A stretch of 64,000 nt of DNA. Origin: Eonycteris spelaea. Taxonomy: Eukaryota > Chordata > Mammalia > Chiroptera > Pteropodidae. Location: assembly GCA_003508835.1 (NCBI GenBank), contig PUFA01000166.1, positions 744,001 through 808,000 on the forward strand, given 5' to 3'. A program made the translations under genes and the position numbers. The notes under the pieces were generated by a model. The model was not told the DNA's origin. It made no database searches and saw only the letters and a list, made by a program, of their open reading frames with translations. Positions 12,101 through 24,375 of this stretch are shown here, one piece after another. How positions within the stretch are numbered: position 1 is the stretch's first letter; the number at the start of each line of letters is the position of its first letter.

Positions 12101-14434
12101 ATATACGTCGTCTTACTTTCCCTTTCCCCTTTGCTGCCCTGAAAGGAGGGTGTACATGGCATTTGACAACATCAACACTTCATTATGTACAGACACACAG
12201 CTATCATCACTCTTTTGATTTTCTGAGTGGCTTAGGGCTAACTGATTATTCTGATTCTTGCTATCACTTTCTTTTTCTCCTTTTTCTCCCCAAGATGGAT
12301 CTTTGCCCAAAGGAGTTTTCTTGAAGAACACTGTAGTAGAAGGGACCACTAGTGCATCAAGGAAAGAATTATTCGATGGAGAGGAATCTGGTAGTATACC
12401 TGATGACAGACCTAAAGAAACACACGGGATATTGTGGCCAGTAGTTGACTTGCTACAGTTGGTAGAATGAATTTTGGCACATTGTTCTTCCTCGGCACCT
12501 AAAATTGCAGGCTTTTCTGGAGACGGTGCATTTTGATTATCAGTAGGGTCAGAGCTCCAGTGGTTATTTTTAATAATGCTTGAAGTACTTTCATTACTTA
12601 CTGTTAATTCCTGATTTGGGCTAGGAAATGATGATGGTATTCTGCTTTCCTGAATGAAAGGAAAGGATGTTGCTGGGCCAAGTTTTCTGTTTTCAGAACA
12701 AAGCTTATCTTTTTGTAGTTCATTGGCTTTCTCTCTCTGTGATATATGAATTTTGGAGATATCTTTCCTGGAAATGACTCTGGGTGACTTTTTTGAATTT
12801 ATTGTGGTAGATGCATTAAAAACAAATCTGTTGCTTTTGACTGAGTCTTGAGAAAGAGGATTTTGAAAATCAGCTGAGGGGTTAGAGATTATTGTCTGTG
12901 AAACAGGTTGGGGTACTTCACTTGTTCTGTTTGTGTAATCCGCCTTGTTTAGTTGTTTGTCTCTTTCTGAAACAGATCCGATCAAGTCTTTCTCATTATT
13001 CACTTCTGTGACTAAGATATTGGGTTGGCTTTCAGTAAGAGGCGGAGAATCAGGTGAATCACTGTTGGTCACAGTGACTTCTGTGTAGCTTCTTACTGGA
13101 GAGGCAGGCTTAATTTTCTGCAAAGTGACTGTGGGATTGGGAAAGCTGGAACTCTGAGACTTCCCTTCATCGTCAGGAGTCTGGGGGAAGGAGGTTCTGA
13201 ACGAGGATGCTAGAGTCTGAGCAATTCCCAATGAATAAGGGTCTCTGTTAACACGTACTTCTATAGGAGAATTGTCCCACTGACATTCTAACTCACCAGG
13301 TTTGATGTGGTAGCTGGAACCAGTCATGGAGCAAACATGTGGTGTGCTGAAATGAATCATCCGGTTCCTGTTACCTTGTGATACCTCCATGCTTTCCAGC
13401 ATGGGTGTCTGAGAGTCAAACTGACAAGCATGTGGCTCTTCTTGGTCTCTGGAAATGTTTGTTCCATAACTGGGAGAAAATGATCCCCAGTGTTGAGTAG
13501 AAACACTATGGCTGTGACCAGTTGCTGCATTATTTGCTTCAGTGGAAATCTTTTCAAAGTCTCTGTCAGAAGTGAATGGTTTCCTGCTTTGATGAAAGCC
13601 AGACCAGAAAGAATATTCTTCCTGTTGTACCCCAAAAGGACTTTGTCCATCTCTGTTCCCTGCTTCGTCCAAAGGTATTGCTAAAGAAAGACCTAGCAAA
13701 TGGGTTGTCTTGATGGTAGAATGGCATATTCTCTGAGTTCTCAAATGGGTCAGGGCTCATTGCATTATCCGTGGGGGCATTTAAACTGATGCTTCTGTAA
13801 ACACCCCGTGAACGGTAAAATTCATATCTCCTATCCTCCTGAGAACACTTGGGATACATGTATTGGTCAGCATGGTCAATTTCCATTGGTGACGGTGCCC
13901 TCGACTCTTCATGATTCTGCCTATCTCTACAAGAATCTGATCTATTCCATATGATGGATGATAAAGGAGTTCTCTTTGGGCTCTGCTGGTGGCTTGATGG
14001 TATAAATCCACTCTTGTTCTGAATTGTGGCTGGAAAATGTAAACTTCTTGTTGTAAAGTACCCTGTAGCTGGTGAGGCTAATTGTTGCCTGCTGTCGAAA
14101 CACAGAGAAGCACTACCAAAAGTATTCTTTTGCACATAATCTTCTTTCAAGACTCTGGGCTCCCTTGTCCTGTACATATCATAAATTGTCCTTGTTCTAG
14201 GAGAAAAGGTTTTAAAACCTTCCCTAGGGGTTCCTGGTCTTAGGATGTCATAGATAGACATATTAGAAGTTTCATTATAGTGATTTTTGTGCCTTCCTGT
14301 GATATTACCATGTCCGTTGCCACTGGAGTAAAAATGACTGAACTGTGTTCTTGATTCATAGTTGATAGGTGTTCTGGTATTCACTGAGCTTGAAGATTGT
14401 TCCTGTGCCAGTTTGCTATCCAAATCATCTAAAA
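9102..14434 (-). CDS. EXPH5: EXPH5 terminal coding exon (exon 6), frame-disrupted
   Basis: The exon opens at 14434 after a pyrimidine tract and CAG, completes the codon from exon 5 (FFQ-V-LDDLDSKL) and encodes about 1,780 residues of the low-complexity Ser/Thr/Asn-rich EXPH5 body. It ends at an ancestral TGA (9104-9102) after an acidic tail (SDCDTDTTTDDEYYLDE then NDKESEL). Open segments lie roughly at 14434-13650, 13649-12177, 12176-12045, 12040-11386, 11385-11300, 11299-10492, 10491-10441, 10440-10066, 10065-9826, 9825-9305, 9304-9226, 9224-9183, 9181-9124 and 9123-9102. Recognisable blocks include FFSNTFGRSREQR, IYCTLPRKAASFLINS, HVATIFPQSGN, ALSQLTLGDEFSN and AFLENVKRSLTQGRLWKPSF. Following the shifts, no nonsense substitution is seen. 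Either the assembly lost bases or the gene is a recent pseudogene; I favour the first. Confidence 0.88.
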
Positions 14435-14994
14435 CTGAAAGGAAAATATGAGTGATTTTTTGGTATAACATTTTACAGTCTATTAATAATTTGAGTGGGC
14501 CCCTCTTCGAGAAGCACAATCATTTATAATTTTATTTTTATAGTATATTATAAATGCGATGACATTAGTTTTGATTTTGTTTTTAAGATAGTCTGGCTTT
14601 TAAAAAGCTGTAATGGAAGTTTCTTTTATTTTTTTCCAAGTTAATCTTCCATAATGTCTTAAGGACATAAAGCTACATCATTTTTTAACAATAAATTTTC
14701 ATCGTGATTTCTTTTAGTACATCTTTTGCATCGCTAGCTAAAATATTTCCTCAGAGGACTGTAATACAAATGTGAGTCTGTAAATAATGTGATTTCTCAG
14801 CTACACCATTAAGAAAACAGCATTACCACTGAAAGTTTAGCATCAAATTTATAAATGTACTTATTTAGATGGATTTGAGCAATACATAAATTTAAAGTTT
14901 TATACAATATTGTTCAATGATATGCTAAAGGTAGATTATTTTTCCTGGAAAAATTAAGACCTATTGGCACTCCTTTGACATAGCACTTTCTAAG

Positions 14995-15205
14995 TGTCAG
15001 ATACAGTTCTAAGCACTTAATTTTTTAGCTCATTAAATCGTCACATGACCTTATAAGATTAGTATTATTACTAGTTTCATTTCATAAATGAGGAAAATGA
15101 AGAACAAAGAGATTCAGTAAGTTGCTGAGGTCACACAGCTAGTAAGTGGATCCAGGCAGTGTGTCTCCTGAGTCCATGCATGCAAACACTGTGCAATGCC
15201 ACCCT
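14995..15205 (-). repeat. MIR SINE
   Basis: The plus strand shows the reverse MIR core: TAAGCACTTAATTTTTTAGC, then ATAAATGAGGAAAATGAAG, then GGTCACACAGCTAGTAAGTG. This is typical of an ancient tRNA-derived MIR. Confidence 0.8.
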
Positions 15206-16130
15206 GTGGCATAAAAATTCACTTTCCATTTTCTCCTTTAATGAATTCTAAAGACGATTTCACTATGAGCACATAACATTACATAATGTCTCTCAGTAGC
15301 AAGGTTGGAGAGTGGTGTCCAAGTTAGGGCCCAGTGGCCTCCTCACAATACTGAGGACGTAGGCCAACCCCAGGTCCAGGGCCCACACTTATTAGGTCCA
15401 TAGTCTCTGAGACCTCAGACAAGTTACAGGACATTTTCAGATTACTGATATTTCTTTGAATTGTGTTTATTTAATCATATTTGAATCTTTTCCTCGATAA
15501 AAACCTGTTAGAATTTAATTAGAATCATAATCTTTTAAGGTTTTAAGATTTCCTAATGCCCAGTTGTAGTACATATCACCTTACTATATTCATGTCACAA
15601 TAAATACAAATAGATTATATATTTATTGAAGAAACGTTCATTTAAAAAAATCAAATCTGACATGAGAAATAAGTTATGGGATTATTTAAATTGCTGAAGA
15701 AGTTTTGGTTTACATAAATTTTTCCTTCTGAGCTACATAAAATGATGCACTCTCTTTGGTTATTTAAAATTATTTGTCATTTAAAAATGTGATTTTAACT
15801 CTTCTGTGACAGGGAAAGTGAGGTATATCAGTATCTGAGTGAATGTAAGTAGGATTTATTTGTGGCATGTTGACTATGTTAGGACAGGTGCTGAAGGGGT
15901 TTCGACATCTGTTCTGGATTTTCCCTACCTTATTTTATTTTTAAATTGGTGCTATTAAGTTTGCATAGCCCACAGAAAAACTAATCTTGAGCATTAAGGA
16001 TCTATAACTAAGGAATTTTGGGGGAATCATCTTGTCAATGCTTAATGAAAAATTATCTTCAGTCTCTGAAATAATTTACTCCACATTTCCACAAATAAAA
16101 TAATCAAATAATGCCAAACTATAAGGTGAG

Positions 16131-16192
16131 GCAAAACAAAAACAAAAACAAACAAAAACCCAAAAACAGAAACAAAACCCAAAACAAAAACT
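16131..16192 (+). repeat. (AAAAC)n / AAAC-rich simple repeat
   Basis: About 60 bases made of A runs separated by single C (AAAAC, AAAC, AACCC units). Imperfect simple repeat inside intron 5. Confidence 0.8.
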
Positions 16193-16324
16193 ATGTAATG
16201 AGTAAAAATCTGCCTTTGAAACTAATTATAATAAAATCTTTGACTTCTGTTGTCTCTTTCAAGCCAATCAGATTTTTTCTTCCCTGAAATGAAGTCTTTT
16301 GCTGACTACAAAAGAAATATGTGG

Positions 16325-16425
16325 TTATAATAAAAAGTAAAGGAAAGTATAATGAAAGAGGTAAAATCACCTGGAATCGCCTCTCCAGAGGTAAGCACTC
16401 TTAATATTCCCACAGCACGATTTTA
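16325..16425 (+). repeat. L1ME-like 3' fragment
   Basis: Shows the old L1 3' end pattern in which AAAATCACC is followed by CCAGAGGTAAGCACTCTTAA. It is diverged and the family is approximate. Confidence 0.35.
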
Positions 16426-17332
16426 AATTATTCAAAGTTACTTAGAATCCCAAATTAGCAATGTTTTTTTACTCTCTACTCTTAAGGTAAAAAACAAATG
16501 AACAAAAAATTCTGTTCTGTTTCTCCTCTTTATTTTCAGAAGCCAAGGTCATTTTTTCATTTCATAAATGGTACCTCTCCTCTCTCTACTAGCAAAATCT
16601 TTCTTTTGGAGCAGAGATTTTCCTTTGGGTCTTTTCTCTGAAGCAAGTTTTCTGCCAGGAACCATGTCACTAATCGGAGTCTCTAGGTTCACCATCCAGC
16701 TGGCTGTCTCTCTCATACTACCCCACTTGTCCCAACTATAGGGCCGAGGTAATGTCATTGTCTCTGCAAATTTAATTACGTTTTTCCAAATGACTTCAGA
16801 GTTCACTTTTCAAATGGCCAAGCTGATTTTGACATAAAATAACTTATGTAAAGGGGAGCTATGCTTATATAAAAATAACATCCATGTACATTAGTACCTT
16901 TGTAATCCATTTCACTCTTTATTGTTTATCTATGGTACAAGGTTAATTGTTTAACAATTAGATTTCATCACAGTGCATTTATGTAAGTCCTAATCAGAAA
17001 CTATAAAAGTTATTAAGAACAGCAAACTTCATAGATATAGTTCCTAAAGGTGTATTTTTTTTTTCACCTGAGGTTAAATATTAAACATTATTACCATTCC
17101 ATAGATTTATCAGGCTTGGTCTGAGAATATTTGCTTAGATTATATTTAAATATAAGAATCTTTAATATTTGTGTTGATAGCATATAACAACATCCTCTTT
17201 AGATAAGGTAAACAAGAGGACTTCAAAAATAAAGTATAGGGTTTGATATGTTTTGAGCATTTTCATACAAACTGTAATTATTATTTACTTCAGTACCGGG
17301 AATTCCAAAGGCAATTTAATGCATAGACTTAC

Positions 17333-17468
17333 CTTGGAAAAACTCATTCTCCAGCAGGGAAGCATCCCACGGAGGCACGCCACTTCCCTCCCTCATGCCT
17401 GCTGGCTTGGGGACAAATGCACTGTCAATTGGTTGATTTTCCAGAGGTGAATTGTATAGTTTTGCCTG
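17333..17468 (-). CDS. EXPH5: EXPH5 coding exon 5
   Basis: Encodes (Q)AKLYNSPLENQPIDSAFVPK, then PAGMREGSGVPPWDASL and LENEFFQ, a segment linking the Rab-binding head to the long disordered body. The donor at 17333|17332 is AAG|GTAAGT. The acceptor is a tandem TAGCAG: splicing after the first AG starts the exon at 17468 (adds Gln), after the second at 17465. Both keep frame with exon 4, which ends on a complete ATG codon. The reading frame is intact and joins exon 6 in phase (CAA G|TT). Confidence 0.9.
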
Positions 17469-19514
17469 CTAATTTTAAAATAGAAAATGCAATATTATTT
17501 CTGGACCTTTTCTAGCCAGAATACTCACATGTCCCCACAAAAATGTCCTCAGCTTTAAAGTACTAGTCTAAGGACTATAGATCGATTTTCCTAACATTTA
17601 TTTCTCAACTTATAATGTTTTGTCGTTTCTGTCATTTTCAAGTGATGATGAACATCCCCAAACCTACATTAATTCTTTTAGTACGAGTCTTCAGGCAAGA
17701 TATTGAGACCATTTCTGCCAAAGATTTCCTACAAACTTACACAGCACTACACAAATCTTAAGGAGGTTCATGGAAAATAGGAAGGAAATTGATCTCTTTA
17801 AAGTTGGGAGTGTTTTTTCCATGGCCCCAGTAGCTGGAATTTTCTATATTTTTTCACACTGCACCTATTCTATCAAGAGCTGGTTAGCTGAAGCCTGTAG
17901 CGGACCTTAAAATTTGTGAACTTGATGGATTTGAAAAAAAAAAGTGTTTCTATCCACAGAGTTCGCATAGAACGCTAGCACTTCCTAAACAGACAAAGAT
18001 GCTGATTAGTAGTTCTGAAACAAAGGTGCTGAAAAGTATGACCTTATAAATTTTTTTTGAAATATCATTGCTCGTTTTGCAGGATTTAGTAGAACGATGT
18101 AGAGATAAAGTTGTTTTCTTTCCTAGCAAATGTTTATGTTGATTTCATCAAATCCATCACTGCCCTACTTTTAAACTTTAATTTGTCTTCATAACCCTGG
18201 GGGAATTATTCACTCCTACACCTTCGCTTTCTTTTGCCCAAATTCCATTCGCCTTTCCTCTGTCAAACTGGCTCTTCCTGACTTCACTTTAACTCATCCT
18301 GTCCCTGAACCAGGGCAGCAGCCACTTCCCAGTTCAGTCTCCTTACTTTTAGCTCACTCTGTTACCCAGTCCTTGCCTCTTGAATGTCTTTCTTTCCCAG
18401 GTTTTCCCTTTCCATTTCCATTCACCATTACATTTCATTTTCACCTTGAATGCTTAAGACCAAATCTCTAACCTTTCCAAAGCTCCAGCTTTTTTACTTC
18501 TTCAGCACAGGTCTGTTCAGTTCTAAAGCTCTTAATCCCTACATTCCTCACAATCTGGTATTTTCACTCCTGCCTGTTTTCTTTCTCAAGATCTAGGTCA
18601 GTTATTTCCTATGAAGCCCCACCCAAACTTCTCTGACTTGTAGTTTTCAGTTCTATGGGCCATAATTGAATACACATGAAGAAGATTTATTAATAAGAAA
18701 AACAATCCAATAATAATTTATTGGTCATTGGATGTAATTTAACACATTAATATAAAATTCAGAAGTAAATATTATAAGCAAAACATAACTACAGTGAGAA
18801 TACCAATCAGAGGTAATAAAACCAGAAACAAATCACTTGAGAAATAAGGATCATTACAGCTAAATTTTTTTATTCCTAAAGTGCATCAAGGTATTTTCCA
18901 TTTTTATATCTCTCCAGGTCTTTATTTGTGCTAATAATAATTAGTCATGGATCTTATACATCCATTCTTCCCAAATCTGTAGTTTTGGTCATTGGTGAAG
19001 AATAAATAAATTGATTAAGAAAATAGCAAGTATCATTATCTCTCAACCATTCTAACACCCAAACAAACTTCAAATTTCCTCTACACAGACCAGAGATCTT
19101 TTTGTGGCTTCCTGGATCACAACTATTTATAGTGAAAACATATACTGAAATGAAAAATATACAAACTGAGGGCTCAGGGAAAGAGATGAACCTCCTCAAG
19201 CTGGGAAGGATTTTTACCACCTAGAGACCCCGCATATAACTTCCTTTGGTTATATGACTGCCAGATCCCTTACTTCAAGATCAATCCTACTCAGCAAATG
19301 TGTTAAGGATGCTTTCAACACATAGAGATATAAATTATATGACTAAGGAAAAATATGGACAGTTTATTTATACTCAACATTAACTTTGCAAGAATTTTTT
19401 TCAAGTAATAAAAGTTTAAAAAGTAGCTGCTAGTCAATGATTAAGTACCAGACAAGAGAAGATTGAACACTACCACTGCTCTATAGACCCCTTTTATTTA
19501 AACTATATATGAGA

Positions 19515-19522
19515 TATTATTA

Positions 19523-19555
<33 letters not shown>
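19515..19555 (+). repeat. (TTA)n microsatellite
   Basis: About 40 bases of nearly perfect trinucleotide TTA/ATT repeat, directly upstream of a MIR. Confidence 0.9.
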
Positions 19556-19556
<1 letters not shown>

Positions 19557-19589
19557 AGCAGCAGCAGCAAATACACATTGATTTTTCTA

Positions 19590-19800
19590 GGCAATGTGCT
19601 TAGGGCTTCAGATAGATTACTTTATTTCATCATTTTCACAACCCTATGAGGTTGGTACTATTATTATTTTTACTTTTGGAAAACTGCACTTGAGAAAAGT
19701 GACGTCTCAGGAGGTCAGGTCATTTGCTTCAGGTCATGCTGGTGGAGGAAAGAACTCATTCCCAGTCTGTCAGTTTCCAGAGCCCATGTTAAATCACCTC
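19590..19800 (-). repeat. MIR SINE
   Basis: Reverse MIR: GTGCTTAGGGCTTC, then ACAACCCTATGAGGTTGGTA, then AGGTCATGCTGGTGG and a final CCCATGTTAAATCACC that matches the tRNA-like head. Confidence 0.65.
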
Positions 19801-20089
19801 TCTCTACTTTACTAGTTTATCGATGCATATATTTTGTGGTATACATCTACCCGAGACCAAACACAGGCCTTGGAGCTGCTGAGAAGCACCTGAATTTCCC
19901 CCATCTAGAGTGGAGGTAAGCCCTCCAGGGCCCTGAGCACAAAGATGCTTAGTCAGGGCTTGGTCCAGGACTCAGAACCCCCCTCAAAATAATGTTCCAT
20001 GGCACGAAGTTGCCATAAAAGACGAAGTCTAGTTCCCATTCCTAACCTAGAGAATGAGGTTCAAACACCTCTGTGCAGCAAAATTGTGT

Positions 20090-20605
20090 CAAAATCCTTT
20101 TCCAGCATTAGATTTAAGCCTTTCCTCCCCAATTCTCTTCAAGTGCCCTGTACACACAGTTCTCTAAAATGCTATGCACTTCTTCCTAGGCCTCCATGTC
20201 TCTGCTCCTGATCTTTGCTCTTTCTCCTCTTCTTCTCCCGGAACATACCAATTCATCATTCAGAGTCCAGTTCAAAGATCTTCTCCAATTCTCCCAGGAA
20301 GAATGAATTACCATAGTATTTTTGTATGCACCTCTGGTATGATACCTATTATGTCATATCAAAGTCGTTTGCATTCTTTCCACTTTTACTTTACCACTAG
20401 ACTTCTCCTCTTCCTCCCTACTACCCAGTTCAGTCCCTACCCTGATCTAGAAAACCAGGGATCTGAAGACAAATGAATTAAGACCCTGGAAGTGGACCAA
20501 CTTCTAAAATAACTAAGAAATCACAGTATTATCCTTTGTGTTTTGAGCACCTAGCATAGCATCAGCATATATTAGATTGACTAATATTTACTGAACTGAA
20601 TTCCA
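20090..20605 (+). repeat. L2 LINE 3' end
   Basis: A pyrimidine-rich L2 body ends with the family's 3' tail pattern, GAGCACCTAGCATAGCATCA followed by TAATATTTACTGAACTGAA. Old and diverged; the left boundary is uncertain. Confidence 0.5.
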
Positions 20606-20739
20606 AGACGACTCTTCCCACAATACTATTTCCACTTCTGAACTTCTCTATCACATTTTTGTACCCTCATTTGGTACCAGTTATCTTATAGTTGAAGGAC
20701 ATTACTCATTTATTCAATTTTCAATATACTTTAAAAATA

Positions 20740-20910
20740 TCCTCTCTCATTTGATCCTGAGAACAAATTTATGAATTAGGTAAAGATTATCATTCTCATT
20801 TTGCAGATGAAAAAACTGAGTCTTGGGTAATGGATACAGATAATAAAATATAGATAATAAAAGGTAGTACTCACACTCATGTGATCTGATTCCTAACTCT
20901 GTGCTTTTTA
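20740..20910 (-). repeat. MIR SINE
   Basis: Reverse MIR core with CATTCTCATTTTGCAGATG and AAAAAACTGAG, followed by the decayed tRNA-like part. Confidence 0.65.
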
Positions 20911-20938
20911 GCTGTTTAGCTGTTTAACTGTTTAGCTA
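20907..20938 (+). repeat. 8-bp tandem repeat, four copies
   Basis: The unit TTTAGCTG occurs about four times in a row with one substitution (TTTAACTG). Confidence 0.8.
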
Positions 20939-21144
20939 CTGTGAATATCTTCAATTAGATGGTAAACTTTCTGAAGACAGGAACCTTGCTTTAAACACTT
21001 CATGCCTTCCATGCACACAGTTATGGATTTATTTACAATACATCAAGGTAGAAAATTATATGTACAAGATTTCTAGTAAAGATTATTACAGAAATTGAGA
21101 CACTGAATATTTATAATATTAGGACTCATAAAAGCATGTCTGAG

Positions 21145-21405
21145 ACAGGAAAGTATAATGGTTAATCGTATGAGTTCTACACAGGTTCAAATCTTGGTCC
21201 TGCCCCTTAATAGCTGTATAACTTTGGGCAAGTTACTTAACTTTTCTGTACTTTATTTTCTTTCTTGGTGAAATTAAAATCAATCAATCAATCAATCAAT
21301 CAATAGTGACAGCGGCAACAACACCCCCATCTCATGATTGCTATGAAGATTTAATGAATTAATAGCTGTCAAACACTTAGGATGCTGTCTAGTTCTTAGA
21401 ACGTC
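21145..21405 (+). repeat. MIR SINE carrying a (CAAT)n expansion
   Basis: Forward MIR: TATAATGGTTAATCGTATGA, then AGGTTCAAATCTTGG, then CTGTATAACTTTGGGCAAGT. It is interrupted at 21278-21304 by six or more CAAT units and then resumes with GCTATGAAGATTTAATGA. Confidence 0.8.
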
Positions 21406-22156
21406 CTTATCCTTAGCCATTACTATTCTTCTGTGGTTATAGAGGGTTTCCTGGAGGACTCCTGTTGATGCTTGCAGTTTAATAAGCTAGAAGAATGTCC
21501 CATAAGGTCAGAAGCCAAAGTCTCAAGTGCTTGCATTTAGGATCTCAGTTACATTCTCAAACATGAAACGGAGAATAGGCTGAGCAAAATAAGGGCCTTA
21601 CCCAACCCCAGTTTCACTCTACTCATTGAATACTGTCTGCATTTCTGACATGATGAGACAAACAAACCCGTCACAGAGTAACCTTAGACTACTTGAGAAC
21701 TTCCTAGGGCAGCCAAACCTGTAGAACAGCTGTCAGAGTTGAAAGCCTAAGCTCACTGATGTTATCAAATGCCTTGGTGAATCAACAAAGTAATTTTGCA
21801 AGATGTTTCTGAATTTGTTTTATGTCTGCTTTTCTGCAAAGGTCAAATTCACTAATGCACCTTGCAGCTTAAAACCACTCATTCACTTCTTTTTCAATTT
21901 CTGAGTGTTCAGGCTGTGCCAGGCAGTGGGGAGACACAGGAGGCAGACAGTCCCAGCTTCAAGAAGCCCACACTAGCCCAGTGTGGTAAGTACACCAGAG
22001 GTGTATTTCTAGGGGTACAGAGCTGGTATATCACTTAAGAATAGGACCTGGCAAAATTTTTTCAGATAAGGAGTGATCAAATGGCCAAGGCCATGTGTGT
22101 TGTTTTTATTCTCATTGATGGTGACTATTTTGACCTTGGATTCCTCACCTGTAGAG

Positions 22157-22373
22157 AGATGATTCTTAACTGGTGGCAATTTGCTCCTCAAGGAACATTT
22201 GGCAATTTCTGGAGATATTTTTGATTGTCACAGTTGAGTAGAGGAAAACTAATAGCATCTAGTATGCAGAGGCCAGGGATGCTGCTAAACATCCTATAAT
22301 ATATGGGACTGTCCCCCACAACAGAGAATTATTCAGCCCAAAATGTCAATAATGCTGAGGTTGAGAGAAACTC
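22157..22373 (+). mobile_element. MER5A (hAT-Charlie) DNA transposon, near full length
   Basis: Non-autonomous hAT element. Recognised landmarks are ACATTTGGCAATTTCTGGAG, GGCCAGGGATGCTGCTAAAC, TGTCCCCCACAACAGAGAAT and the terminal GAGGTTGAGA. Both ends are present though diverged. Confidence 0.85.
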
Positions 22374-23129
22374 CGAGCTGCATATCTTTAAGTTTCTCTC
22401 TAGCTCTAAAAATTGTTTTCTCAAACCTTTTGTTTCTTTTAAAATGAAGAAAATGTTTAAATAGCAGCTTTCTTCTCTTTTGAGTGGAAGGTTATCTAAT
22501 AATATAGTCCAATCTCCTTTAAAATGCACAATCCCCTTTGCATGATTCCTGCCAGGATGCCAACCAAGTGATGGGCCATGAATAAATAATGAAAATCTAC
22601 ATGTCATACAAAAGCTTTGTTTTAGATAGTAGTTTCATTATTTTCTTCCTCCTACTTTGTATAAAAGTTATTAACTGGGACCAACAAGCACTGGCTTAAG
22701 TTGCATTTATTTTCCCAGGTCTTATCTTTTAGATTGACATTCTCTGAGCAGTGAAATGGTTAAATGCAAGCAGCAATTTTGAGCGCCAAAAAGATATCTA
22801 CTAATCCTCAGACTAGGTTTTCAAATCCAGTCCAAATTTGCTCTACTTTTTAATAACTTCTAGGCGTTTACATTTTTTAAAAATACTCCTTGCCTTCCTT
22901 AGATCCCAGGGCTCTCAAATGGTAGAGGGAAGTTAGCTCTGAGCACTTCTCCAAGGAAAAGCAAGAGTACAGAAGCATATTGGAGTAGGGCTCTGTCCTC
23001 TTAGAGAGTGAAGCTGGATGCATGTCACCAGTCTACCTCTCAGTTTGAGTCTGCAGACAGTGAGCAACTGGGGCTCATATGTGAATAGGGCTTTAGGGCT
23101 GACGGAGCTGTAGGCATTATTGACTTCCA

Positions 23130-23325
23130 GCTATGGAGTTACAGAGACCCAGATTCTCTAATCCTGACTCTACCATTTACTAGAGACCTTGAACGTGATC
23201 TTTAAATCCTCTAAACCTCAGTTTCTTCACCTTTAAAATGGGCATGATAATAATACCTACCCCACAGATTTCCTCTGGGGATTACATGAAATGATCTATG
23301 TCAAGTGCCTGGGAGATAGTAAGTT
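23130..23325 (+). repeat. MIR SINE
   Basis: Forward MIR: CTGACTCTACCATTTACTAG, then AAACCTCAGTTTCTTCACC, then TAAAATGGGCATGATAATAA, ending near CAAGTGCCTGGGAGATAGTA. Confidence 0.85.
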
Positions 23326-24375
23326 CATTAGAGTGGCAATTGTTGATGCTGGTGTCATGGCTGGGGCTCATGATTAAAGGAGAGATAGGGTTCAGTGTCA
23401 CCCAGAAAGAAGGAAAGAAGTAGTATTATTCTGAAGAAGAAAAGGTGCTCATTCTTTTTTTTGAAGTAAAGAACCTCCGTATATATGTCTTCCTCACCAG
23501 AAGTCTACTCTGTGCTTTTGGGTGAAAAATAAAAAAGATGAAGAGAGAGAGAAGGGGAGAAAGTACTATGCGTGAGACCACAATGAATTGAAAAATGCCT
23601 CTATCCTCTTGTATTCGTAGGTCGCTTCTACGGTTCTCTTCCTTCTATCTCCAAACCACATAAGTTACACAGAAAGGCACAGGCATGTGCAGAACAAAAG
23701 TTATGACTACAAAAAAGCAAGAAACAGAAAACTTACAGCTTCATAATCTTGTAAGCCTGTGATCAATTTAAATCTAAAACACAGCTAAATTTAAATTTTG
23801 GTGGAAAGTCATGTGCGGTCAGTCCCCTCTCTGAACTTGTTCTGGCCAAATGCATCTCACCTATCAGTGGCTTCCTCTCTGAAAACAAATGATGGTCTTA
23901 CCCAGAAAGTTCTAGCCCAGACCCACAATGGCTTGCAAAAGTGCAGTGGATGCCTCTTGTCTCTTCCTCTGCAAAATGCTTTAGGGCTCTACAGGTGTAA
24001 CACGTGGTAAAATATCAGAAATGTCACTGATGGTGTGAGTGGACACACAATGGCCTCACTCCTTCCAGAGCCTGCTGTTTGAATATTTCAGTACCAGAGC
24101 CAACTGGAAACTAATCACAATTGGAAAACTTTGAACTTTTTTTTTTTAACGTCAGAAAGAAAAGCTTTATTAGAGGGGATAGTACACTTTCATACGTGGA
24201 AGCGGGCCTGAGCAAGAGAAGCATGGCTCAAAGGCCTGAACTCTTTAGAAGAAATCTAAACTCCTAAAGCAAATTGAAAACTCAGCCAGGGAGAATCCTA
24301 TTTAGTTAGGTAGCCAAACAGGGATTACATTAATTCTGAATGCCTTAGCAAAACCTTTAGTTTCTGGTTACTTAC

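Larger units (their letters stand above)
14435..17332 (-). other. EXPH5 intron 5
   Basis: The donor AAG|GTAAGT is at 17333/17332 and the acceptor TTTCCTTTCAG ends at 14435. It contains a MIR (14995-15205), an A-rich AAAAC repeat (16131-16192) and an L1ME-like fragment (16325-16425). The ORF-like stretch at 16549-16806 has no support as an exon. Confidence 0.85.
17469..24375 (-). other. EXPH5 intron 4
   Basis: The donor ATG|GTAAGT is at 24376/24375. The intron carries MIRs (19590-19800, 20740-20910, 21145-21405, 23130-23325), an L2 (20090-20605), a MER5A (22157-22373) and short tandem repeats. The stretch 17470-19500 shows no confidently identified element; 18190-18660 is pyrimidine-rich and may be a decayed LINE. 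No further exon is recognised. Confidence 0.8.

Noticed and set aside
16549..16806. 85-codon minus-strand frame in intron 5 as an extra EXPH5 exon
   Set aside because: It does not match the EXPH5 family at this position, and exon 5 joins exon 6 directly in phase.
19515..19555. Possible CRISPR-like or other spaced repeats among the tandem tracts in the window
   Set aside because: These are simple microsatellites in a mammalian genome; there is no repeat-spacer organisation anywhere.
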